Part shown: piece after piece, positions 1-4,868 of the stretch
Layout of the letters: each line of letters opens with the position of its first letter
Position numbering within the stretch: position 1 is the first letter of the stretch
Assembly: GCA_964436815.1 (NCBI GenBank)
Contig: CAYTER010000037.1
Coordinates: 1 to 22,833, forward strand
Origin: UBA993 sp964436815
GTDB taxonomy: Bacteria > Bacillota > Dethiobacteria > DTU022
Reading direction: 5' to 3'
Length of the DNA stretch: 22,833 bases
Position numbers and translations under genes: made by a program
The notes under the pieces: generated by a model
Databases searched by the model: none
Seen by the model: only the letters and a program-made list of their open reading frames with translations
What the model was told of the DNA's origin: nothing

Positions 1-273
1 ACGGCACGCAATCTCTTCTTCCTGGTTGAAAGTTTGCCTGCCGGCTGTACCTGGGGTGTTACAGCCATCGGGAAAGCACACCGGCAGCTGAGCGCTCTGG
101 GCCTTATTCTTGGCGGGCATACGCGTACCGGGTTAGAGGATCTTAATGAGCTTGAAAAAGGCAAGCCGGTTTCCAACCTGGAACTGGTCCAGAGATTAGC
201 CGCACTGGCTAAAGCCTACGGCCGTGAGATCGCCACCCCGGCTGAGTCAAGGCAAATTCTTGGTCTAAGCTAA
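1..273 (+). CDS. BKACE/DUF849 family beta-keto acid cleavage enzyme, C-terminal fragment
   Basis: An open frame runs in from the left edge and stops with TAA at 271-273, giving the last 90 residues of a larger protein; the start lies outside the window. The segment GGHTRTGLEDL followed by SNLELV, GREIATPAE and ILGL matches the C-terminus of the BKACE (DUF849, 3-keto-5-aminohexanoate cleavage enzyme) family. These zinc-dependent TIM-barrel enzymes transfer the acyl part of a beta-keto acid to acetyl-CoA, giving acetoacetate. Substrates in the family range from the lysine-fermentation intermediate to dehydrocarnitine, and this fragment does not allow a choice. It converges on the toxin gene with a 4-bp overlap, leaving no room for an intergenic terminator. 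Family call is good; substrate is unknown. Confidence 0.82.
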   Translation, partial: TARNLFFLVESLPAGCTWGVTAIGKAHRQLSALGLILGGHTRTGLEDLNELEKGKPVSNLELVQRLAALAKAYGREIATPAESRQILGLS

Positions 274-614
274 TCATTGTCTCCCCAGATAATTAAATCT
301 AAAATATCCAGGACTTCTTCAAGGAGATCGTCATTTGCCCGGTCAATTATCTGGGCGTTACGTTTTTGATAATCGAGGGCTTTAAGTTGTTCGCACATAA
401 TAAAGCCTTCTGTGTTATTACACCGGCCATTGATAGCAACATGAGTAGGATAGCTCCTGTCTGTTTTAGTGATCGGACAGGCAAAAATCATTCTCTGCTT
501 CTTGTTGTGCAAATCCTGACTGATAACTAAAACCGGTCTGGTTCCGGCTTGTTCACTGCCTTTAGTCGGATCAAGGTTAACTAAGATAACTTCTCCCTGT
601 TTTGGTGCTACCAT
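270..614 (-). CDS. PemK/MazF-type toxin endoribonuclease
   Basis: A 114-residue protein starting with ATG at 614 on the minus strand. The N-terminus KQGEVILVNLDPTKGSEQAGTRPVLVIS is the characteristic PemK/MazF opening: a beta strand, then the GSEQ-GTRP loop with the conserved Arg-Pro. PITKTDR-YPTHV and the EGFIMCEQLKALD stretch follow as in MazF. Members are sequence-specific, ribosome-independent mRNA interferases that are kept inactive by binding their antitoxin. The start overlaps the antitoxin stop by 7 bp, implying translational coupling with the antitoxin made first. The full family length is present and no key segment is missing. The cleavage sequence cannot be told from the protein. 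Confidence 0.92.
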   Translation of the reverse strand: MVAPKQGEVILVNLDPTKGSEQAGTRPVLVISQDLHNKKQRMIFACPITKTDRSYPTHVAINGRCNNTEGFIMCEQLKALDYQKRNAQIIDRANDDLLEEVLDILDLIIWGDND

Positions 615-880
615 TCTTCTTGGCCAACCTTATCGCCCCAGTTTACCTCTTCGCTAATGCTGGTTTCTGCAGAAAAATTTTCATACAAAGATTTTAAGGT
701 AAGCCCGCTTTTTCTCCTGCGCTGTACTTTAATGTCAAGCGGCTCTATAATAATTTTGTAACCGTTTTGTTGTTCAACTAAATCAATCTTGAGCGGGTCA
801 TTTTCTTTTAATCCTGTTTGTTTAATAATATCAACAGGAATTGTTATCCTGTTTTTTTTCCGTAAAACAGCTGTTAACAA
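608..880 (-). CDS. AbrB/MazE-fold antitoxin
   Basis: A 90-residue protein with a TTG start at 880. The start is supported by a GGAGGTG ribosome site 7-8 nt upstream. The first half (AVLRKKNRITIPVDIIKQTGLKENDPLKIDL) is a swapped-hairpin AbrB/MazE/SpoVT DNA-binding domain. The polar C-terminal half (about 55-90), rich in Glu, Asp and Trp, is the expected toxin-neutralising tail. It should bind the toxin and, alone or as a complex, repress its own promoter. It is the first gene of the two-gene minus-strand operon. The role is inferred from the fold and from pairing with the adjacent PemK-like toxin. Confidence 0.87.
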   Translation of the reverse strand: MLTAVLRKKNRITIPVDIIKQTGLKENDPLKIDLVEQQNGYKIIIEPLDIKVQRRRKSGLTLKSLYENFSAETSISEEVNWGDKVGQEEW

Positions 881-908
881 AATATTTCACCTCCAGAGGG
901 CACATCAA

Positions 909-931
909 GTACACTATGTATATTTGTGTAC
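909..931. promoter_or_regulatory. Inverted repeat, likely autorepression operator of the toxin-antitoxin operon
   Basis: GTACAC (909-914) and GTGTAC (926-931) form a perfect 6-bp inverted repeat with an 11-bp AT-rich centre. It begins one base downstream of the -10 element of the toxin-antitoxin promoter and covers the expected transcription start. That is where a MazE/AbrB-type repressor would block initiation. Role inferred from position; no protein contact is shown. Confidence 0.55.
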
Positions 932-960
932 ATCATATTTTTATTGTGTCGATTTGTCAA
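932..960 (-). promoter_or_regulatory. Promoter of the toxin-antitoxin operon
   Basis: Read on the minus strand, a perfect TTGACA (960-955), a 17-nt spacer and TATGAT (937-932) form a near-consensus vegetative promoter. The predicted start of transcription is about 925, leaving a leader of roughly 45 nt before the TTG start of the antitoxin. Confidence 0.8.
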
Positions 961-1028
961 TGTAACGTTAGTAATAAAAAATGCAAAATATGATCATAAA
1001 ACTAATAATATCAACGATCAGGAGTTAA

Positions 1029-1057
1029 TTGACAGTAATAAATTCATGAGTTATGAT
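1029..1057 (+). promoter_or_regulatory. Promoter of the hut transcript
   Basis: A perfect TTGACA (1029-1034), 17-nt spacer (1035-1051) and TATGAT (1052-1057). Transcription should begin near 1064, producing a leader of about 110 nt before hutH. It diverges from the toxin-antitoxin promoter, with about 70 bp between the two -35 boxes. A perfect 10-bp palindrome TATGATCATA (989-998) lies between them and could be a regulator site, though AT-rich palindromes also arise by chance. Confidence 0.82.
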
Positions 1058-1092
1058 TACGGGTGAAAAGGTGAATAGATCGTAAAGTCCGG

Positions 1093-1135
1093 CAGCTCAT
1101 AGCCATTAGACATTAGGGAGCGCTAAGGATATTAG
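1093..1135 (+). promoter_or_regulatory. Candidate HutP-binding NAG-triplet array in the hutH leader
   Basis: NAG triplets fall at 1093 (CAG), 1100 (TAG), 1107 (TAG) and 1114 (TAG), an exact 7-nt period with 4-nt spacers. A second cluster follows at 1118 (GAG), 1125 (AAG) and 1133 (TAG), with spacers of 4 and 5 nt, running into the terminator stem. In Bacillus subtilis, HutP with L-histidine and Mg2+ binds hut leader RNA through clusters of NAG triplets separated by 4 nt and prevents formation of the adjacent terminator. The hutP gene sits just downstream here. TTAG (1113-1116) can also pair with CTAA (1123-1126), an alternative to the terminator fold. Identification is by pattern and context. 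Confidence 0.78.
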
Positions 1136-1157
1136 TCCTTGCGTTCTTTTTTATTTT
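1121..1157 (+). terminator. Intrinsic terminator/attenuator upstream of hutH
   Basis: CGCTAAGGA (1121-1129) pairs with TCCTTGCG (1136-1143) around a TATTAG loop, with one bulged T. A T-rich tract (1144-1157, TTCTTTTTTATTTT) follows immediately. It lies between the hut promoter and the hutH ribosome site, with no gene before it to terminate, so attenuation is the likely role. Its ascending arm holds members of the second NAG cluster, so HutP binding there would block folding. Confidence 0.75.
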
Positions 1158-1175
1158 GAAGGGGTGAAGCTGATC

Positions 1176-2726
1176 ATGAATTTATTGAAACGCAGTGCCG
1201 GTAAAGATACGATTCTGAAGATCACCGGGGATTCACTGCTGATCGAAGATTTGGTTAATGTCAGCCGTAATAAACAGCAGGTTGCCCTTGATGATGAAGC
1301 CCTTAAACGGGTTGTCAGGTCCAGGACGATGCTGGAAAAGCTGGTTGAAGATGAAGCGGTGGTCTACGGGATTACCACCGGTTTTGGCCGTTTTTGTAAT
1401 GTGACAATCTCCAGAAACGATGCTATTCAGCTGCAAAAAAACCTGATTGCCAGCCACGCTACGGCAGTCGGTGAGCCTCTGCCGGAAGAAGTGGTGCGGG
1501 GGGCCCTGTTACTGCGGATTAACGCTTTGGCCAGGGGTTGTTCCGGGGTAAGACCGCTGATTCTGGAGCGGTTAATTGATCTTCTGAATAAAGAAGTTAT
1601 ACCGGTTATTCCTGAGCAGGGTTCGCTTGGCGCCAGCGGTGATCTGGCCCCCCTTTCTCATCTCGCGCTGGTTCTAACCGGTGAAGGTGAAGCGGTTTAT
1701 AAGGGAGTCAGAATGAGCGGGGCGGAAGCGCTGCAAGCGGCCGGTTTGGTGCCGGTCACCCTTCTGGAAAAAGAAGGCCTGGCTTTGATAAACGGGACCC
1801 AGGTGATGACAGCCATCGGATCCCTGGTTTATTATGATGCTGTCAATTTGCTGAAGGCAGCCATGGTTACAGCAGCTTTAACCCTTGAAGCCCAGCTGGC
1901 TGTGCCTGATGCTTTTGATCCCCTGATTGCCAGAGTCAGGCCTTACCAGGGCCATCAATATACAGCTGACACAATCTGCCGCCTGATTGAAAACAGTAAA
2001 CTGATCGGCAGCGACAAGCAAAAAGTCCAGGATGCCTACAGCCTGCGTTGTATCCCCCAGGTTCACGGCGCGACAGCCAACGCCCTTGATTATGTGCGCT
2101 CCATCCTCGAGATCGAAATCAATTCGGTTAATGATAACCCGCTGCTGTTCCCGGATGAAGGCCGGGTTTTATCCGGTGGTAATTTCCACGGGCAACCTGT
2201 TGCCCAGGCGATGGACTTTCTGGCCATTGCCGTAGCTGAACTGGCCAGTATCGCCGAACGGCGGGTTGAGCGTCTGGTTAACCCTGCGTTAAGCTGTTTG
2301 CCACCCTTTCTAATCAGGGATGGCGGTCTTAATTCGGGCTTTATGATTGCCCAGTATACCGCTGCTTCGCTGGTTAGCGAAAACAAGGTGCTCTGCCACC
2401 CGGCCAGTGTTGATTCAATCCCCTCGTCGGCTAACCAGGAAGATCACGTCAGTATGGGCACAACAGCAGCCCGTAAGGCCAGAAAAGTAGTTGACAATGT
2501 TGCGTCAGTATTAGGAATCGAGCTGCTCACCGCCGCCCAGGCAGTTGATTTCAGGGGGGCGGATAATTTAGGCCTCGGAACAGCGGCTGCGTACCATCTG
2601 CTGCGGCAGGAGGTCGATTATCTTGAGAAAGACCGGGTTTTATATCCCCTGGTAAACAGGGCAATCACCTATGTTAAAAGCGGCAGCCTGGTGGAAGCGG
2701 TTGAAGACGAAATCGGCGTTATTTAA
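1176..2726 (+). CDS. hutH: Histidine ammonia-lyase (HutH)
   Basis: Converts L-histidine to urocanate and ammonia in the cytoplasm, the first step of histidine degradation. The ATG at 1176 is preferred over the in-frame GTG at 1164, because that GTG lies inside the AAGGGGTG ribosome site, which is spaced 9 nt from the ATG; the product is 516 residues, near the usual 505-515. Ala153-Ser154-Gly155 in SLGASGDLAPL form the self-made MIO electrophile. Other conserved active-site elements are Tyr64 (YGITTGFG), His94 (ASHATAVGE), Asn206 (LINGTQ), Tyr288 (AYSLR), Phe338 (NFHGQP) and Glu422 (NQEDHVSMG); this His/Glu pattern fits histidine rather than phenylalanine or tyrosine lyases. The leader carries a promoter, a HutP-type array and a terminator. 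An ergothionase-like (trimethylammonium-eliminating) activity cannot be excluded from sequence, but histidine control argues for the classical reaction. Confidence 0.93.
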   Translation: MNLLKRSAGKDTILKITGDSLLIEDLVNVSRNKQQVALDDEALKRVVRSRTMLEKLVEDEAVVYGITTGFGRFCNVTISRNDAIQLQKNLIASHATAVGEPLPEEVVRGALLLRINALARGCSGVRPLILERLIDLLNKEVIPVIPEQGSLGASGDLAPLSHLALVLTGEGEAVYKGVRMSGAEALQAAGLVPVTLLEKEGLALINGTQVMTAIGSLVYYDAVNLLKAAMVTAALTLEAQLAVPDAFDPLIARVRPYQGHQYTADTICRLIENSKLIGSDKQKVQDAYSLRCIPQVHGATANALDYVRSILEIEINSVNDNPLLFPDEGRVLSGGNFHGQPVAQAMDFLAIAVAELASIAERRVERLVNPALSCLPPFLIRDGGLNSGFMIAQYTAASLVSENKVLCHPASVDSIPSSANQEDHVSMGTTAARKARKVVDNVASVLGIELLTAAQAVDFRGADNLGLGTAAAYHLLRQEVDYLEKDRVLYPLVNRAITYVKSGSLVEAVEDEIGVI

Positions 2727-2756
2727 GTAAGAACCTTTTTTAAGATTGTCTACAAA

Positions 2757-2765
2757 TGATAGAAT
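2757..2765 (+). promoter_or_regulatory. Possible extended -10 promoter before hutP
   Basis: TGATAGAAT (TG-N-TAGAAT) lies 31 nt before the hutP ATG in the 70-bp hutH-hutP gap. No good -35 is seen 16-18 nt upstream. The identical 13-nt string ATGATAGAATATA (2756-2768) recurs at 3249-3261 before the first mttB gene. It would give hutP histidine-independent expression, separate from the attenuated hutH message. Confidence 0.4.
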
Positions 2766-2796
2766 ATAGGCATCGGTTGAATGGAGGCGGTAAAAA

Positions 2797-3234
2797 ATGG
2801 TTTCAATCGGGAAGACGGCAATCATCTATGCTTTGGCTGATCCTTCCATGGAAGAACAGATTAAGGCCGATGCTGAAAAAAACGGTTACCAGTTAATCAA
2901 AGGTAAAGTTGGTTCCATGAGCACGGAAAAAATATTTGCCGCTGTGGAGACCGCTTCGCAGCGCGAAGGTTTAATCCGCAAGGATTATTACCGGGACACC
3001 CATTCTCTATACCACGCTACGCTCGACGCCTATGTGAGTATCTGCCGGGGCCAGCTTGGCCTGGGTAACATGCTGCGTACGGTCGGCCTGATTTTTACAG
3101 TAGTCCGCGGCCCGCGGACCACCGAACAGTTAGAAGACGGAGAATGGCTGGCTGTGGTTTTGTACGGGATGATTGGTGCCCCGGTAAAGGGTTATGAACA
3201 TGAAACTATCGGTCTTGGCCTGAACCACCTCTAG
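2797..3234 (+). CDS. hutP: HutP, histidine- and Mg2+-dependent RNA-binding antiterminator
   Basis: A 145-residue protein close in length and pattern to Bacillus HutP (about 148). Diagnostic segments are GKVGSM (36-41), VETAS (50-54), THSLYHAT (68-75), RTVGL (94-98), LYGMIGAPVKG (122-132), EHETIG (134-139) and the C-terminal LNHL. His69, His73 and His135 match the positions that hold Mg2+ and L-histidine in the Bacillus protein; Asp77 stands where Bacillus has Glu81, a conservative change. HutP is a hexamer that, with histidine bound, grips NAG triplets in nascent leader RNA and prevents termination. A GGAGGCGG ribosome site supports the ATG. It lies 70 bp after hutH rather than ahead of it, so it may be both read from the attenuated transcript and served by its own weak promoter. 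Confidence 0.95.
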   Translation: MVSIGKTAIIYALADPSMEEQIKADAEKNGYQLIKGKVGSMSTEKIFAAVETASQREGLIRKDYYRDTHSLYHATLDAYVSICRGQLGLGNMLRTVGLIFTVVRGPRTTEQLEDGEWLAVVLYGMIGAPVKGYEHETIGLGLNHL

Positions 3235-3249
3235 GTTGGCCCTGATCGA

Positions 3250-3258
3250 TGATAGAAT
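3250..3258 (+). promoter_or_regulatory. Possible extended -10 promoter before mttB paralogue 1
   Basis: TGATAGAAT lies 12 nt before the first mttB open frame and shares 13 identical bases with the element before hutP. No convincing -35 is present. It would allow the methyltransferase to be transcribed independently of hutH. Confidence 0.4.
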
Positions 3259-3270
3259 ATATGTTCGGAG

Positions 3271-4725
3271 GTGTTCGCTATAACAGCATATCGTTCTAAT
3301 TTTAACCAACAGCTGTCGCCCCGGTTAACCTGGTTCAGCAGCGGTCAGCTTGAAGAGATCCACAGCGCCACCATTGATGTTCTTGAACGGGTCGGGGTAA
3401 GGGTTGATCACGATCAGGCGCTGAAGCTGCTTAAAGAGGCCGGTTGTCTGGTCAGGGACCGGGTGGCCAGAATTCCCGGCTGGCTGATTGATGAAGCGAT
3501 CAGAACCGCTCCATCCAAGATCAATATCTATAACCGCGAGGGTCTTCCGGCAATGAGCCTGGAAAGCAATCGCACCTATTATGGCACCGGTTCTGACCTG
3601 CCTTTTCACCTTGATTTAGAGAGCGGTAAACGCAGGCGGACCCTGAAGCAGGATATTGTCAATGCCGCGATCATTATGGAAAACCTCCCTAATTTTGATT
3701 TCATCATGAGTTACGGCATACCCGGCGATATTGTTGCCGATTCGGGCAGTCTGCATCAGTTTGCGGCAATGACCCTGCATACGGCCAAGCCGATTATTTT
3801 TACCGCCTTGAGTGAAGCGGAAACCAGGTCGATTATCGAAGTCGCGGCGGTGGCAGCCGGCTCAGCTGAAGAGCTGCGGGCTAAGCCCTATATTATTATC
3901 TACGACGAGCCGATCTCACCACTTGTTCACACCAACGACGGCATGGCTAAAATGTTCGCCTGCATCGAGTCCGGAGTACCGGTTATTTATACCCCGGGGG
4001 TGGTTGCCGGTGGCACCTGCCCGGTTAGCAAGGCCGGCACCATTGTGCAGATGAACGCTGAAAGCCTCTCCGGTTTGCTGATCGCTCAGCTTAAGAAGAA
4101 AGGGGCGGCGGTGATTATTGGCGGCGGAGCTACACCGATGGAGATGCAGTCTACAGCCACCCTTTACGGTTCGCCCGATGCCGTCATGAACTATTGCGCC
4201 ATGACCGAACTGGCCCGTTTCTACGGTCTGCCTAATTTTACCGAAGCCGGCTGCTCTAACGCACCGCTTCCTGATGCGCAAGCTGGTATGGAAGCCTCAA
4301 TCGGCCTGCTGCTCAATCAGCTGTGCGGCGCCAATCTGGTGCATGATGTCGGCTATCTTGACGGTGGTAAGACCGGTTCTCTGCCTTTTCTGGTGATGTG
4401 CGATGATTTTATCAGCGCTGCCCGCTACATTGGGGCGGGAACTGAAATCAGCCGTGAAAAAATCGGGGTGGAGACCATAACCACTGTCGGACCGGCGGGG
4501 CATTATCTGAGTGAAGAGCACACGATGAAGCATTTTCGCAGTGAAATCTGGATGCCGACAGTTTTTAACCGGATGATGTACGAAACCTGGCAGCAACTGG
4601 GCAGCAAGGACTGCTTTGAGCTGGCAAAGGGAAAAGCCAAAGCGATTCTTGACGGGAATATGGCCAACATGCCGGATCAGAAAGTTGTTGAAACGATCAA
4701 CCTTATAGTACAGACTGATAAATAA
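3271..4725 (+). CDS. MttB-family corrinoid methyltransferase, paralogue 1 (non-pyrrolysine)
   Basis: About 480 residues covering the trimethylamine methyltransferase (MttB, COG5598) barrel. Family landmarks: the N-terminal helix with IHSATIDVLERVGV, YYGTGSDLPF (about 107-116), PLVHTNDG, GGGATPMEMQSTATLYGSPD, AGCSNAPLPDAQ with Cys328, and GANLVHDVGYL. Members move a methyl group from a quaternary or tertiary amine to the Co(I) of a partner corrinoid protein. The frame is continuous, with no in-frame UAG, so unlike archaeal MttB it lacks pyrrolysine and belongs with the bacterial betaine demethylases (MtgB, MtpB, MtcB and MtyB act on glycine betaine, proline betaine, carnitine and gamma-butyrobetaine). 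The substrate is not readable. The start is uncertain: the GTG at 3271 is part of GGAGGTG itself; an in-frame ATA at 3280 sits 6 nt after that site. It closely resembles paralogue 3. Confidence 0.92.
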   Translation: MFAITAYRSNFNQQLSPRLTWFSSGQLEEIHSATIDVLERVGVRVDHDQALKLLKEAGCLVRDRVARIPGWLIDEAIRTAPSKINIYNREGLPAMSLESNRTYYGTGSDLPFHLDLESGKRRRTLKQDIVNAAIIMENLPNFDFIMSYGIPGDIVADSGSLHQFAAMTLHTAKPIIFTALSEAETRSIIEVAAVAAGSAEELRAKPYIIIYDEPISPLVHTNDGMAKMFACIESGVPVIYTPGVVAGGTCPVSKAGTIVQMNAESLSGLLIAQLKKKGAAVIIGGGATPMEMQSTATLYGSPDAVMNYCAMTELARFYGLPNFTEAGCSNAPLPDAQAGMEASIGLLLNQLCGANLVHDVGYLDGGKTGSLPFLVMCDDFISAARYIGAGTEISREKIGVETITTVGPAGHYLSEEHTMKHFRSEIWMPTVFNRMMYETWQQLGSKDCFELAKGKAKAILDGNMANMPDQKVVETINLIVQTDK

Positions 4726-4752
4726 AAGGTAAAATGTATATACCCGTTCATC

Positions 4753-4781
4753 TTGGAAGATAAAATAAATATTCATAAAAT
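4753..4781 (+). promoter_or_regulatory. Candidate promoter of the ABC transporter operon
   Basis: TTGGAA (4753-4758), 17-nt spacer and TAAAAT (4776-4781) in the 143-bp gap before the binding-protein gene. The -35 matches TTGACA at 4 of 6 positions, the -10 matches TATAAT at 5 of 6. No terminator for the upstream mttB gene is visible, so read-through is also possible. Confidence 0.5.
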
Positions 4782-4817
4782 GGAACTAGACAGAAAGGGG
4801 GAAGATCGGAAAAATCG

Positions 4818-4850
4818 TTTAGCAGTATTTTTCGGTTTCAACTGCTTAAA
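4818..4850 (+). promoter_or_regulatory. Leader hairpin before the binding-protein gene
   Basis: AGCAGT (4821-4826) and ACTGCT (4841-4846) form a perfect 6-bp inverted repeat with a 14-nt loop, extendable by flanking TTT/AAA with one bulge. It ends 4 nt before the GAGGAGG ribosome site and has no T-tract after it, so it is not a terminator. It may stabilise the message or affect translation. No riboswitch class is recognised. Confidence 0.35.
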
Positions 4851-4868
4851 TTTTGAGGAGGTTTAACT

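Noticed and set aside
1064..1157. T-box or metabolite riboswitch in the hutH leader
   Set aside because: No T-box AGGGTGGNACCGCG sequence, no specifier-stem layout, and no match to the glycine, SAM, purine, THF or c-di-GMP cores I know; the NAG array with hutP nearby explains it better.
2760..2769. A second HutP site before hutP (TAG at 2760 and 2767, 7 nt apart)
   Set aside because: Only two triplets, no terminator follows, and they fall inside the putative -10 element, so they may not even be in the RNA.
3916..4776. Minus-strand open frames opposite mttB1 (121 and 159 residues)
   Set aside because: Antisense shadows of the conserved mttB frame, with unlike composition and no ribosome sites or motifs; several similar antisense frames across the window were dropped for the same reason.
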